64,000 bases of DNA from Agrobacterium tumefaciens (GCF_005221325.1 NZ_CP039888.1:1302001-1366000), one strand, 5' to 3'. Positions 33,419 through 43,311 are shown, counted from the first letter of the stretch. The notes: generated by a model not told the origin, from the letters alone. Numbers and translations: made by a program.

Positions 33419-33538
33419 CACTATTCTCCTGTGCGGTTCGCGTTGGGCCGCTTTTGGCATGGGACAAAGGCGAAAGTAAAGTGAAAGCGGCACATCGCCC
33501 ATGTCTTTCCCATGGACGAGTGCAATATTCACGGCCTC

Positions 33539-34363
33539 TCAGATATCGGCTCCGATAAGCTGATCCATCAGACGCGAGGGTTCGGAACACCCTGCTTCTC
33601 CCACCACCCGCGCCGGCACACCGGCAACCGTGGTCTTGGGCGGAACGGGTTTCAGCACCACGGAACCGGCGGCAATACGCGAGCAGCTGCCGATCTCGAT
33701 ATTGCCGAGAATTTTCGCGCCAGCCCCGATCATCACGCCATTGGCGATCTTCGGGTGGCGGTCCGCGCCTTCCTTGCCGGTGCCGCCGAGCGTCACACCG
33801 TGGAGAATGGAGACGTTGTCGCCGATGACAGCCGTCTCGCCGACCACCAGCCCAGTGGCATGATCAAGGAAGATGCCCTTGCCAATGCGCGCGGCCGGAT
33901 TGATATCCGTCTGGAAGATGCTCGATGAGCGGCTCTGCAGATAAAGCGCCAGATCCTTGCGGCCCTTTTGCAGCAGCCAATGGGCGAGCCTGTGGGTCTG
34001 GATCGCCTGGAACCCCTTGAAATAAAGCAGCGGCTCCATGAAGCGCGTGCAGGCGGGATCGCGGTCGTAGACGGCCTGGATATCGACGCGCAGCACGCTT
34101 CCCCATTCCGGCCAGTCCTCCAGCATGTCCTGGAACGTCTGGCGCAGAAGCACGGCCTGGATGTCGGGATGATCGAGGAGTTCGCAGATACGGTAGATCA
34201 CACAGTCTTCGAGAGACCGGTGATTGAGGATCGTCGAATAGAGAAAGGCTGACAGCAGCGGGTCCTGCGCCGCAGCGCTTCGGGCCTCGTTCAGCAGGCT
34301 GCCCCAGATCGGATCGACGATCGCCAGCTGTTCAGGCTGACGGGCCTCTATACGTGCGACCAT
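33539..34363 (-). CDS. cysE: Serine O-acetyltransferase
   Basis: First step of cysteine synthesis: acetyl-CoA plus serine to O-acetylserine. The 274-residue protein has the alpha-helical N domain (SIYDREPACTRF-like region seen as VYDRDPACTRFMEPLLY) and the left-handed beta-helix hexapeptide repeats IGKGIFLDHATGLVVGETAVIG and VTLGGTGKEGADRHPKI, typical of CysE. Length matches the family. Feedback inhibition by cysteine is a family property, not seen directly. metC (36913) lies in the same neighbourhood. Confidence 0.95.
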   Translation of the reverse strand: MVARIEARQPEQLAIVDPIWGSLLNEARSAAAQDPLLSAFLYSTILNHRSLEDCVIYRICELLDHPDIQAVLLRQTFQDMLEDWPEWGSVLRVDIQAVYDRDPACTRFMEPLLYFKGFQAIQTHRLAHWLLQKGRKDLALYLQSRSSSIFQTDINPAARIGKGIFLDHATGLVVGETAVIGDNVSILHGVTLGGTGKEGADRHPKIANGVMIGAGAKILGNIEIGSCSRIAAGSVVLKPVPPKTTVAGVPARVVGEAGCSEPSRLMDQLIGADI

Positions 34364-34505
34364 GAATGGTCTCCTCGTTTGCAGTGGTCATTCTTTATAC
34401 AAAAAAAGACGCGCATTAGAAATGGGATTCGAACGACGACTTTAAAGACGGCAATGCTTCAGTTTTTCTTCATGCAGCATGAAAAACCGTTTCTTGCCAT
34501 CAGGC

Positions 34506-35282
34506 TCAGACAGAGCGGTAAAACTCCAGCACCGCTGCCTTGAACACCCGGTCGCCAACGGCCAGCATATGGTCGCGGCCGGGAATGTCGATTGCCCGCG
34601 CATGCGGCATGATCGCAGCAAGCTCCGCACCCGATCCGGCGATGTCGTCCTTCGTTCCAACCGCGATCAGCGTCGGCGCATCGATCTTTTCGACCTGTTC
34701 GCGGGTCACGAGAACCCGCGATGTCTCGATACAGGCGGCGAGCGCCAGCCGGTCGCTCTTCGTCTGGTCGGCAAAGGCGCGGAACATGCGGCCGCGCTCA
34801 TGGGTGACGACGTCGAGCGAAGGGGCAAGCAGCGCCTCGGCGATCGGATCCCAGTCGCCCACGCCTTCCACCATACCGATGCCGAGCCCGCCGAAGACCA
34901 GCGAACGCACGCGCTCGGGATGGGCCATGGCCAGAAAGGCGGAAATCCGCGCGCCCATGGAATAGCCCATCACATGCGCTTCCGCGATGCCGAGATGATT
35001 GAGCAGCGCCACCGCGTCTTCCGCCATGACCGAGGGATAATAGGCTTCGGAATCATGCGGCTTGTCGCTTGCGCCATGGCCGCGATTGTCGATGGCGACC
35101 ACCCGGTAACCCGCCTCGCCCAGCGTCTTCACCCAGCCGGGATGCACCCAGTTGACATTGGCGCTGGAGGCAAAGCCATGGATCAGCAAAACCGGATCAC
35201 CCGCCGGATCACCCTCGTCGAAATAGGCAAGGCGAAGGCCGTCATGGGAAAAATCAGAAAATTGCGGCGTGTTGAGATTCAT
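34506..35282 (-). CDS. Alpha/beta hydrolase
   Basis: A 258-residue alpha/beta-hydrolase fold protein. Oxyanion motif LLIHGFASS (about 32-40), nucleophile elbow GYSMGAR, and the final GRDHMLAVGD with the catalytic histidine; the acid is likely in GTKDDIAGSG. It may be an esterase or C-C hydrolase; no substrate can be assigned. The ATG at 35282 (MNLNTPQF) has AAAGG at about 9 nt; an ATG three codons upstream at 35291 is directly next to that site and less likely. Divergent from the zinc finger gene. Confidence 0.88.
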   Translation of the reverse strand: MNLNTPQFSDFSHDGLRLAYFDEGDPAGDPVLLIHGFASSANVNWVHPGWVKTLGEAGYRVVAIDNRGHGASDKPHDSEAYYPSVMAEDAVALLNHLGIAEAHVMGYSMGARISAFLAMAHPERVRSLVFGGLGIGMVEGVGDWDPIAEALLAPSLDVVTHERGRMFRAFADQTKSDRLALAACIETSRVLVTREQVEKIDAPTLIAVGTKDDIAGSGAELAAIMPHARAIDIPGRDHMLAVGDRVFKAAVLEFYRSV

Positions 35283-35452
35283 CAAGGACATCCTTTTTGC
35301 CGGACCATATGGCAGGAAAGCGCAAGATTGAACATGTTTTGCTGACGATTTTTATGGAGATGCAATGCGTTTGAGGCTACATATCCGCAACGACGAGCCG
35401 ATGCGAGAAGACGGATTGCGGCTCGATAACGATATTGCATTTGGAGACGAAC

Positions 35453-35698
35453 ATGGCCGGGCATTCCATTCCCCACTTCCAGAACGATGGCGGACACAGC
35501 GTGATCGAGATCGGCGTCAAGGAATTCATGTGCACCGGCGCTTCCGTGCCCTTCGATCATCCGCATATCTTCATCGATATGGGCGACGACAATGAGAAGG
35601 TCTGTTCCTACTGCTCCACCCTTTACCGTTACAATCCGTCGCTGAAGGCCGAGCAGACCAATCCTCCGGGCTGCGTCTTCCATGTGAAGGCCGCCTGA
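35453..35698 (+). CDS. Zinc-finger (CHCC) protein, NDUFS6-like
   Basis: An 81-residue protein with the CHCC zinc-finger pattern: C27 in EFMCTGASVPFDHPH (H36 or H38) and C51 and C54 in KVCSYCSTLYRY. The family includes the NDUFS6/13 kDa accessory subunit of complex I, which occurs in alphaproteobacteria. It starts at ATG 35453 behind GGAGACGAAC. A role in complex I is a family-based inference; complex I genes are not in the window. Confidence 0.88.
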   Translation: MAGHSIPHFQNDGGHSVIEIGVKEFMCTGASVPFDHPHIFIDMGDDNEKVCSYCSTLYRYNPSLKAEQTNPPGCVFHVKAA

Positions 35699-35727
35699 CC
35701 TTCCACTCTTCCTGATCGGGGCGCATC

Positions 35728-36903
35728 ATGCCCATAAAATCCGTAGCCATTGTCGGTGCCGGCATTGCCGGTCTCACCGCTGCCCTTGCTTTTGCCCGGC
35801 ACGGTATCGACTGTGACATCATCGAACAGGCCGGCGAACTGGCGGAAGTCGGCGCCGGCCTGCAGCTTTCCCCCAATGCCGCCCGCATTCTGGCGACGCT
35901 AGGCGTCCTGCCTGACATCGAGGCGCGCTGGACCGAACCGGTCACCGTCGATCTCGCCTCGGGAAAATCACTGGCCACGCTGCTCTCCCTGCCGATGGGC
36001 GCGGTCGCCCGCAGCCGCTGGGGCGCACCCTATGGCGTGCTGCATCGCTCGACGCTGCAAAACGCGCTTCTCCAGGCGGTGACACGCAATCCGCTCTGCC
36101 GGCTGCATCTCGGCAAACGCATCGAAAACGCGACGGTGGATGTCATTGCCGCAACCACCTTTCGCGATCACGATCTGATCGTGGGCGCGGATGGCGTCTG
36201 GTCGGCGGCCCGTTTCGCGGTGCCGGCAGCACCCACCGCCACCTTCTCCGGCAATGTCGCCTGGCGCTTCACCGTTGCCGCAGATCAGGTGCCATCCGCC
36301 TTCAACAAAACCGCCGTCACGGCCTATCTCGGCTCCCGTGGCCATATCGTTGCTTATCCGCTGAAGGAAGTCGGCGGCTTCAACATCGTCGCCATCGCGC
36401 TCGGGGCCGATCCCGGCGCGACATGGCGCGCGGAATCGAGCGGGCGGCAGAAAACCCTGTTGCTGGAACAATTTCGCGGTTTCAGCCCTGACATCGTCAG
36501 ATTGCTCGATTCGTCTGAAAATCCGACCTTCTGGCCGCTCTATCAGGCTGGCCCCGGCCGCTGGCACAATGGCCGCGATACGGTGCTGATCGGCGATGCG
36601 GCGCACGCCATGATGCCTTTCGCCGCCCAGGGCGCGGCCATGGCAATAGAGGATGCGTTCGAACTTGCGGGAGCGATGGCAGGCAACAGCGCCGAAAAGC
36701 CCGTGCCGCAGGCCCTCGCCGCCTTCGAGGCGCTGCGCCTGCCGCGCATAGAAAAGGCCCGCAAGCGGGCCTCTCTCAATCGTTTTGCCTATCATGCAAG
36801 AGGCCCGGTGCGTATTGCCCGGGACCTGGTGTTTTCCACCCGTCCCCCGGAAGCCTTCCTGAAGGACTTCGACTGGCTCTACGGCTATCGGGCAAAAGGC
36901 TGA
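35728..36903 (+). CDS. FAD-dependent monooxygenase (salicylate hydroxylase/UbiH-like)
   Basis: A 391-residue class A flavoprotein monooxygenase. FAD-binding GAGIAGLTAALAFARHG (about 10-26), the second fingerprint GADGVWSAARF (155-165) and the third GDAAHAMMPFAAQGAAMAIEDA near 290. Members hydroxylate aromatic rings with NAD(P)H and O2; the substrate is undetermined. It follows the zinc finger gene by 29 nt in the same direction and converges with metC. Confidence 0.9.
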   Translation: MPIKSVAIVGAGIAGLTAALAFARHGIDCDIIEQAGELAEVGAGLQLSPNAARILATLGVLPDIEARWTEPVTVDLASGKSLATLLSLPMGAVARSRWGAPYGVLHRSTLQNALLQAVTRNPLCRLHLGKRIENATVDVIAATTFRDHDLIVGADGVWSAARFAVPAAPTATFSGNVAWRFTVAADQVPSAFNKTAVTAYLGSRGHIVAYPLKEVGGFNIVAIALGADPGATWRAESSGRQKTLLLEQFRGFSPDIVRLLDSSENPTFWPLYQAGPGRWHNGRDTVLIGDAAHAMMPFAAQGAAMAIEDAFELAGAMAGNSAEKPVPQALAAFEALRLPRIEKARKRASLNRFAYHARGPVRIARDLVFSTRPPEAFLKDFDWLYGYRAKG

Positions 36904-36912
36904 GGGCTGCAC

Positions 36913-38100
36913 TCAGACCCCAGCCGCGGCTGCGAAACCGGCCTCGAGGTCCTTCTTGAGATCGGCGACATCCTCAAGCCCGATCTGCAGGCGGATAACC
37001 GGTCCTTGCGACGGGCCTTTCGCAATTGTCCTGTCGGCAAGCGATACCAATACGGCAAGCGATTCGTATCCGCCCCATGAATATCCAAGTCCGAAGAAGG
37101 TCAGAGCATTAAGGAAAGCTGCCGCCGCCTTCTTGTATTTGCCTTCCTCGGCCTTCAGCACGAAGGAAAATACGCCGCTCGCGCCTTTGAAGTCGCGCTT
37201 CCACAACTCATGTGTCGGAAAGCTCGGCAAAGCCGGATGCAGAACGCTCACCACATCGCTGCGGCTTTCCAGCCAGCTGGCGATATCGAGCGCGCTTTTC
37301 TGGTGGTGCGCCAACCGGATGCCCATGGTGCGCATGCCGCGCAGGATCTGGTAGGCATCGTCAGAGGTGACGCAGATGCCGAGATTGGTGTTGGCCTGAT
37401 AAAGCGCCTTCCAGTGCTTCTCATTGGCCGAAACGAAGCCCATCAGAACATCGGAGTGGCCCGAAGGATATTTGGTGGCGGCATGAATGGAGACATCGAC
37501 GCCAAAATCGAGCGGCTTGAAATAAAGCGGCGTCGCCCAGGTATTGTCCATCGTCACCACGCAATCATGTCGGTGAGCGATGTCCGTGATCAGCCGGACA
37601 TCCTGAATCTCGAGTGTGTTGGAACCCGGCGCTTCCAGATGCACCAGCGTCGTATTCCGCCGGATGAGAGCCTCGATGCCGGCTCCGATTGCGGGATCGT
37701 AATACTCCACCTCTACGCCCAGCTTCTTCAGCATGGTGTTGCAGAAGCGACGCGTGGGGCCATAAACCGAATCGACGACCAGCGCATGATCGCCCGCACT
37801 CAGATACGCAAGGAAAGGCACCGTGATCGCCGCAAGGCCCGACGGAACGAGAATGGTTCCGAAAGAACCTTCCAGTTCGTTGACCAGATTGCACAAGGCG
37901 TCCGTCGTCGGGGTGCCGTGGGTGCCATAGGTGTATTTCTGGTTTTCCGTCGAAAGCGTCTCCGCATCTGGGAAAAGTACGGTCGAGCCACGCACGATGG
38001 GCGGGTTGACGAAACCGAAACAGTCCGCGGGATCATTGCCGCCATGGGTCAGGCGTGTATTCACACCTGCGGCGGAAAGCAGGTCATTTGTCTTGGTCAT
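36913..38100 (-). CDS. metC: Cystathionine beta-lyase
   Basis: PLP enzyme of methionine synthesis, cystathionine to homocysteine, pyruvate and ammonia; 395 residues, cytosolic. The PLP lysine is in SIHAATKYPSGHSDV. VRLITDIAHRHDCVVTMDNTWATP carries the conserved aspartate, and the C-terminal SLGYSWGGYESL-like segment (GLGYSWGGYESLAV) supports the Cys/Met metabolism family in the lyase branch. Distinguishing it from cystathionine gamma-synthase relies on overall similarity. It diverges from the aap operon. Confidence 0.9.
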   Translation of the reverse strand: MTKTNDLLSAAGVNTRLTHGGNDPADCFGFVNPPIVRGSTVLFPDAETLSTENQKYTYGTHGTPTTDALCNLVNELEGSFGTILVPSGLAAITVPFLAYLSAGDHALVVDSVYGPTRRFCNTMLKKLGVEVEYYDPAIGAGIEALIRRNTTLVHLEAPGSNTLEIQDVRLITDIAHRHDCVVTMDNTWATPLYFKPLDFGVDVSIHAATKYPSGHSDVLMGFVSANEKHWKALYQANTNLGICVTSDDAYQILRGMRTMGIRLAHHQKSALDIASWLESRSDVVSVLHPALPSFPTHELWKRDFKGASGVFSFVLKAEEGKYKKAAAAFLNALTFFGLGYSWGGYESLAVLVSLADRTIAKGPSQGPVIRLQIGLEDVADLKKDLEAGFAAAAGV

Positions 38101-38322
38101 TTCAGATCAGCTTTCGAAGGAACATTGACGGGTGCGACAATGCTAAGAGCACACCGCAAGGTCAAGTCCCGCAACGAGCCCCGCGGCAGGCCAATTGATC
38201 CACCTTGATGCAGCATACAAGAAGTATACAAAATTCGGGCAAGTGCATTTTCTCGCAAAAATATGCTTATATTTTCACCCTTTGCACACTTCACGACCAA
38301 AATTTGGAAAATTCCGTTTTAT

Positions 38323-38338
38323 AGGCACAATTATTGCC
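38323..38338 (+). promoter_or_regulatory. Sigma-54-type promoter of aapJQMP
   Basis: A-GGCAC-AATTA-TTGC has GG at 38324-38325 and GC at 38336-38337, exactly 10 bp between them, as in RpoN -24/-12 promoters. It lies 138 nt before the aapJ ATG. Known aap operons respond to nitrogen regulation; no NtrC site was recognised with certainty. The downstream leader includes a possible hairpin GAAGGGG (38402)...CCCCTTC (38443). The rest of 38101-38475 is AT-rich and without a gene. Confidence 0.65.
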
Positions 38339-38475
38339 CGCACATCTTGACCCTTTCGAAGATTCGAATCTTATAAAGAAGGCAGATCGAAAAGATCTGG
38401 CTGAAGGGGGAGCTGGGGTAAAACAAAAGATGCCGGTCCCCTTCCATTGACGATAACAAACAAAGGTTGGGAAAA

Positions 38476-39498
38476 ATGAAAAAGGCAATTCTGTCAGCCG
38501 TCATCGGCGCAGCAGTTTTGGGAGGAGCCTCGGTCGCTTCGGCTGCGACGCTTCAGGATGTGAAGGGCAAAGGTTTCGTCACCTGCGGCGTCAGCGCTGG
38601 CATTCCGGGATTTTCCAATCCCGATGACAAGGGCGAATGGTCCGGCATCGACGTCGACTATTGCCGTGGTATTGCCAGTGCGGTTTTCGGCGATCCTTCC
38701 AAGGCCAAGTTCGTCGCTCTTTCGAGCAAGGACCGTTTTCCGGCTCTCCAGTCCGGCGAAGTCGATGTTCTGACGCGTAACACCACCTGGACGATCAGCC
38801 GCGACACCTCGCTCGGCTTCAACTTCCGCACCGTCAACTATTATGACGGCCAGGGCTTCATCGCCAAAAAGGGCCTCAACGTAAAGTCCGCCCTTGAGCT
38901 TTCCGGCGCCGCTGTCTGCGTTCAGACCGGCACGACCACCGAGCTCAATCTCGCCGACTACTTCAAGACCAACAATCTGCAGTACAACCCGGTCGTTTTC
39001 GAAAAGGAAGCCGACGCAACGTCTGCCTACGATTCCGGCCGTTGCGACGTCTACACCACCGACCAGTCCGGTCTTTACGCCATCCGCCTGAAGCTGAAGA
39101 ACCCGGACGACAACATCGTTCTGCCTGAAGTGATCTCCAAGGAGCCGCTTGGCCCAGCCGTTCGCCAGGGTGACGACCAGTGGTTCGACATCGTGACCTG
39201 GGTTCACTATGCGATGGTCAACGCCGAAGAACTTGGCATCACCTCCAAGAACGTCGATGAACAGAAGACCAGCGCCAACCCGGACGTAAAGCGTCTTCTC
39301 GGCACGGAAGAAGGCACGAAGATCGGCACCGATCTCGGCGTCGGCAATGACTGGGCCTACAACATCGTCAAGCTGGTGGGCAACTACGGTGAAGTCTTCG
39401 ACCGCAACGTCGGTGCAGGCTCTCCGCTGAAGATCGAGCGTGGCCAGAACGCGCTGTGGACGAAGGGCGGCCTGCAATACGCACCGCCGGTCCGTTGA
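38476..39498 (+). CDS. aapJ: AapJ, periplasmic general L-amino acid binding protein
   Basis: A 340-residue solute-binding protein. The signal peptide ends near residue 23 (ASVASAATL). The mature part has the family 3 SBP pattern: GFSNPDDKGEWSGIDVDYCRGIASAVFGDP, SGEVDVLTRNTTWTISRD and GRCDVYTTDQSGLYAIRL. It delivers many L-amino acids to AapQMP. Length and the CGVSAGIPGFS start are distinctive for AapJ. The ATG follows GGTTGGGAAAA; a hairpin separates it from aapQ. Confidence 0.95.
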   Translation: MKKAILSAVIGAAVLGGASVASAATLQDVKGKGFVTCGVSAGIPGFSNPDDKGEWSGIDVDYCRGIASAVFGDPSKAKFVALSSKDRFPALQSGEVDVLTRNTTWTISRDTSLGFNFRTVNYYDGQGFIAKKGLNVKSALELSGAAVCVQTGTTTELNLADYFKTNNLQYNPVVFEKEADATSAYDSGRCDVYTTDQSGLYAIRLKLKNPDDNIVLPEVISKEPLGPAVRQGDDQWFDIVTWVHYAMVNAEELGITSKNVDEQKTSANPDVKRLLGTEEGTKIGTDLGVGNDWAYNIVKLVGNYGEVFDRNVGAGSPLKIERGQNALWTKGGLQYAPPVR

Positions 39499-39527
39499 TC
39501 GGCCCCTTCATCGGCTAGATCATGACA

Positions 39528-39552
39528 GGAGGCTGGGCAACACCCGGCCTCC
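39528..39552 (+). promoter_or_regulatory. Hairpin between aapJ and aapQ
   Basis: GGAGGC-T-GGG, loop CAACA, CCC-G-GCCTCC gives a 10 bp stem (one T-G wobble), 30 nt after the aapJ stop. No T-run follows. Such hairpins often stabilise the 5' binding-protein mRNA or attenuate the downstream part. Confidence 0.6.
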
Positions 39553-39606
39553 ATTTGAAATTACATAAATAAGCTCGCAAAGAGCACATAAAAGGGAAAG
39601 TCGCCT

Positions 39607-40803
39607 ATGGCAGGCAACGCGGTCAGTTCGCAACGATCGCGCGCGCAAAGCGCGTCGTCACTTATCTATGATCCACGCATACGCGGTATTTTCTATCAGG
39701 TCCTGACAGTTGTCATCCTGACCGCCTTCGTCTGGGTCATCGTGACGAATACGATCACCAATCTTCAACGGGCAAATATTTCATCCGGCTTCGGCTTCCT
39801 CAATGGAAGAGCCGGTTTCGACATCGGCCAGTCGCTGATCGCTTATACCAGCGACGCGACCTATGGCCGGGCATTGCTCGTTGGCATTCTCAACACGATC
39901 CAGGTTGCCTTTTTCGGCATCATCGCCGCCTCGATCATTGGTTTCATCGTCGGTATCGCCCGGCTGTCCAACAACTGGCTGATCTCGAAGCTCGCGCAGG
40001 CCTATGTGGAAATCTTCCGCAACATCCCGCCGCTGCTCGTCATCTTCTTCTGGTACAAGGGCGTCATTTCGGTTCTGCCGCAGGCGCGCGACTCGCTGGA
40101 GCTGCCGCTTGGAAGCTACCTCAACAATCGCGGTTTCTTCTTTCCCAAGCCCCTCTGGGGCGAAGGCACCTGGCTGATACCGCTCGCCTTTCTGGTCGCA
40201 ATCGTCATCATCTTCTTCGTCTATCGTTGGGCGAAAGCGAGACAGGAAAAAACCGGTCAGCAATTCCGCACCGGCATCACAGCCACACTTCTCATCATTG
40301 GACTCCCTGCCGCGACATTTCTGGCACTCGGTTCACCGCTGACATTTGACTTCCCGATTGCCGGGCGGTTCAACCTTTCGGGCGGCGCAGTCGTTGCACC
40401 TGAATTCATGTCGCTGTTTCTGGCGCTTTCTTTCTACACCGCCTCCTTCATCGCCGAGATCGTTCGCGGCGGTATCAAGGCCGTGGCGAAGGGCCAGACG
40501 GAGGCTGCGGAAGCGCTCGGACTTCGCTCCAGCACGACAACGCGTCTGATCATCGTTCCGCAGGCGATGCGCATCATCATTCCGCCGCTGACAAGCCAGT
40601 ATCTCAACCTGACCAAAAATTCCTCGCTTGCGGTCGCTGTCGGTTTTGCCGACATCGTCTCGGTCGGCGGCACGATCCTGAACCAAACGGGTCAGGCAGT
40701 CGAAGTCGTCGCTGTCTGGCTGGTTCTCTATCTTTCGCTGTCCCTGCTCACGGCCGTGGTCATGAACTGGCTCAATGCGAAAATGGCACTGGTGGAGCGA
40801 TAA
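39607..40803 (+). CDS. aapQ: AapQ, amino acid ABC transporter permease
   Basis: A 398-residue inner-membrane permease. Helices frame a long insert; the ABC permease EAA loop is AAEALGLRSSTTTRLIIVPQAMRIIIPPL (near residue 305), where it touches AapP. YVEIFRNIPPLLVIFFWYKG is the conserved region for polar amino acid permeases. It pairs with AapM. It overlaps none of its neighbours but lies 3 nt from aapM. Length matches AapQ, which is longer than ordinary HisM-type permeases. Confidence 0.95.
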   Translation: MAGNAVSSQRSRAQSASSLIYDPRIRGIFYQVLTVVILTAFVWVIVTNTITNLQRANISSGFGFLNGRAGFDIGQSLIAYTSDATYGRALLVGILNTIQVAFFGIIAASIIGFIVGIARLSNNWLISKLAQAYVEIFRNIPPLLVIFFWYKGVISVLPQARDSLELPLGSYLNNRGFFFPKPLWGEGTWLIPLAFLVAIVIIFFVYRWAKARQEKTGQQFRTGITATLLIIGLPAATFLALGSPLTFDFPIAGRFNLSGGAVVAPEFMSLFLALSFYTASFIAEIVRGGIKAVAKGQTEAAEALGLRSSTTTRLIIVPQAMRIIIPPLTSQYLNLTKNSSLAVAVGFADIVSVGGTILNQTGQAVEVVAVWLVLYLSLSLLTAVVMNWLNAKMALVER

Positions 40804-40806
40804 TCG

Positions 40807-41964
40807 ATGACAATAAGCAATCACGCTTTCGTGCGACAGACCATCGAGGATGCCAGACCCGCGCCTTCGAGCGCGGTGGGCTTCGGCCATTGGCTGCGCA
40901 CCAAACTCTTCGCCACGCCGAAAGACACCGTTCTGACGGTTCTCGCCATCGCCTTATTGGCCTATCTTCTGCCTCCGCTTTTCAAGTGGTTGTTCGTAGA
41001 TGCGGTGTGGACCGGTACAGATCGCTTCGCCTGCCTGACATCCTCTCAGGGTGGTGCATTGCCAGATGGCGAGGCCGGAGCATGCTGGGCCTTCGTCTCG
41101 GCGAAATTCGGTCAGATCATGTTCGGTCGCTATCCGATCGATGAGCGCTGGCGCCCCATCCTCGTGATGGTGACCTTCGCCATCCTGCTGATACCGATGC
41201 TCATCCCCAAAGCACCGTTCAAGCGACTGAACGCGCTGGTGCTTTTCATCATCCTGCCCTTTATTGCGTTTTTCCTGCTCATCGGCGGCGTCTTTGGCCT
41301 GCCGAAAGTGGAAACGCAGCTCTGGGGCGGCCTGATGATCACCCTGATCCTGTCCTTCTTCGGGATCACGGTCTCCCTGCCCTTCGGCATTCTCCTGGCA
41401 CTCGGCCGGCGGTCGAACCTGCCTGTCATCAAGATGCTCTGCGTACTCTTCATCGAAGTTATCAGAGGCATTCCTCTGATCACCGTGCTGTTCTTCGCCA
41501 GCATCATGCTGCCGCTGTTCCTGCCCGACGGGTGGACCTTCGACAAGTTCCTGCGCGCGCTTGTCGGTGTGTCGCTCTTCTCGTCCGCCTATATGGCGGA
41601 GGTGATCCGCGGCGGTCTGCAGGCCATTCCGAAAGGACAATATGAAGGTGCTGACTCACTCGGCCTGAACTACTGGCAGAAAACGAGACTGATCGTGCTG
41701 CCGCAAGCGCTGAAGCTCGTCATTCCGGGCATCGTCAACACCTTCATCGGGCTCTTCAAGGACACATCGCTGGTCTCGATCATCGGCATGTTCGACCTGC
41801 TCGGTATTGTCACACTCAACCAAGCGGATGCGAACTGGGCGACGCCTGTCACGGCAATGACTGGCTATATTTTCGCAGGTTTCGTATTCTGGATATTCTG
41901 CTTCGGCATGTCGCGTTATTCGCTGTTCATGGAACGGCACCTCGACACCGGACATAAACGATAA
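40807..41964 (+). CDS. aapM: AapM, amino acid ABC transporter permease
   Basis: A 385-residue partner permease of AapQ with about eight helices. The C-terminal EAA loop [43 protein letters not shown] is the AapP contact site; [24 protein letters not shown] is the conserved upstream element. It is translated from ATG 40807, 3 nt after aapQ. Together they form the membrane pore of the broad amino acid transporter. Confidence 0.95.
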   Translation: MTISNHAFVRQTIEDARPAPSSAVGFGHWLRTKLFATPKDTVLTVLAIALLAYLLPPLFKWLFVDAVWTGTDRFACLTSSQGGALPDGEAGACWAFVSAKFGQIMFGRYPIDERWRPILVMVTFAILLIPMLIPKAPFKRLNALVLFIILPFIAFFLLIGGVFGLPKVETQLWGGLMITLILSFFGITVSLPFGILLALGRRSNLPVIKMLCVLFIEVIRGIPLITVLFFASIMLPLFLPDGWTFDKFLRALVGVSLFSSAYMAEVIRGGLQAIPKGQYEGADSLGLNYWQKTRLIVLPQALKLVIPGIVNTFIGLFKDTSLVSIIGMFDLLGIVTLNQADANWATPVTAMTGYIFAGFVFWIFCFGMSRYSLFMERHLDTGHKR

Positions 41965-41975
41965 GGGACGCTCAA

Positions 41976-42749
41976 ATGGCAGAAACCCAAGCAAAAAAAC
42001 TGGCCGTCTCGACAACGGACGTGGCAATCGAACTCACCGGCATGAACAAGTGGTATGGTGACTTCCACGTATTGCGTGACATCAACCTCAAGGTCATGAA
42101 GGGCGAGCGCATCGTCATCGCCGGTCCTTCCGGGTCGGGTAAGTCGACCATGATCCGCTGCATCAACCGGCTGGAAGAACACCAGTCTGGTTCGATCCAG
42201 GTCGATGGCATCGAGCTTACCAACGATCTTAAAAAGATCGATGAAGTCCGTCGTGAAGTCGGCATGGTGTTCCAGCACTTCAACCTCTTCCCGCATCTGA
42301 CGATCCTCGAAAACTGCACGCTGGCGCCGATCTGGGTTCGCAAGATGCCCAAGAAGGAAGCCGAAGAAGTGGCGATGCACTATCTGAAGCGCGTCAAAAT
42401 CCCCGAGCAGGCCCATAAATACCCCGGCCAGCTCTCCGGCGGCCAGCAGCAGCGCGTGGCGATTGCCCGTTCGCTTTGCATGAAACCGAAGATCATGCTG
42501 TTCGACGAACCAACCTCGGCGCTCGACCCGGAAATGGTCAAGGAAGTGCTCGACACCATGGTCAGCCTTGCCGAAGACGGCATGACCATGCTGTGCGTGA
42601 CCCACGAAATGGGCTTCGCCCGCCAGGTCGCAAACCGCGTCATCTTCATGGACCAGGGCCAGATCGTCGAACAGAATTCGCCGGCCGAATTCTTCGACAA
42701 TCCGCAACACGAGCGCACACGTCTGTTCCTCAGCCAGATTCTGCATTGA
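41976..42749 (+). CDS. aapP: AapP, amino acid ABC transporter ATP-binding protein
   Basis: A 257-residue ATPase: Walker [10 protein letters not shown] (near residue 51), Q-loop [14 protein letters not shown] signature [15 protein letters not shown], Walker [15 protein letters not shown] and H-loop VTHEMGFAR. It powers AapQM. Starts 11 nt after aapM and ends before a strong terminator at 42796. Complete and ordinary. Confidence 0.96.
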   Translation: MAETQAKKLAVSTTDVAIELTGMNKWYGDFHVLRDINLKVMKGERIVIAGPSGSGKSTMIRCINRLEEHQSGSIQVDGIELTNDLKKIDEVRREVGMVFQHFNLFPHLTILENCTLAPIWVRKMPKKEAEEVAMHYLKRVKIPEQAHKYPGQLSGGQQQRVAIARSLCMKPKIMLFDEPTSALDPEMVKEVLDTMVSLAEDGMTMLCVTHEMGFARQVANRVIFMDQGQIVEQNSPAEFFDNPQHERTRLFLSQILH

Positions 42750-42795
42750 TCATTGAACAGGCGTCCGGAGCGGACGTTTTTCAAATTGCGAACCC

Positions 42796-42828
42796 AAAAA
42801 CGGGACCTCACGGTCCCGTTTCTTTTTT
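42796..42828 (+). terminator. Rho-independent terminator of aapJQMP
   Basis: AAAACGGGACC-TCAC-GGTCCCGTTT followed by CTTTTTT, 47 nt after the aapP stop. Confidence 0.93.
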
Positions 42829-42971
42829 GAGACTGAAACGGAGAACCGCAAGTGAAACCGGAGCCTCTTTATTATTTTATTCTCAATCCAGGCAGCAATA
42901 ATTGAACTTCTAATTGGTCAGCCTGATATATTTGCGGCGATAATTTGATCGCGGCCTTGGACATATTTGCG

Positions 42972-43127
42972 ATGGATAGTTTGCTTGTATTTCTGGGAGA
43001 CATATTAAGCGGCTTGATATCCGGCAGTCCCTCGAAGTCAAACTTTGTACGGTGGATGGCATACGCAATCAATGCGATCATACTAATACTTTCGGGCCTG
43101 CTGATATATGGAAAATACCTGACTTGA
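42972..43127 (+). CDS. Possible 51-residue membrane microprotein in an AT-rich stretch
   Basis: An open frame with MDSLLVFLGDILSGLISG at the start and a strongly hydrophobic C-terminal helix (AINAIILILSGLLIYGKYL), ending at 43127. It lies in the AT-rich segment between the aap terminator and tRNA-Glu, which differs from its surroundings in base composition. No clear ribosome site precedes the ATG. A longer frame on the other strand overlaps it but looks less protein-like. It could be chance; nothing else is seen in 42829-43301. Confidence 0.3.
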   Translation: MDSLLVFLGDILSGLISGSPSKSNFVRWMAYAINAIILILSGLLIYGKYLT

Positions 43128-43311
43128 TTTTTGCTGACTGCCCCCATTGAGGAACACACATGTTTCGCAAGTAGTTGCAGTCGAGCCCTATCGCTCAAGC
43201 AAAACAGCACTTCCCCAACCATTTAACCATTTGTTACGAAACAAGAATCCTTGTTTCTCAGGGCTTCTGGCGGTCCATGTCATTTTTTTGTCAAATCATG
43301 CATTTTTCCGC

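Noticed and set aside
42872..43222. A 116-codon open frame on the minus strand in the AT-rich segment
   Set aside because: No domain, no ribosome site, and composition typical of non-coding DNA; the overlapping 51-codon plus frame is also only weakly supported.
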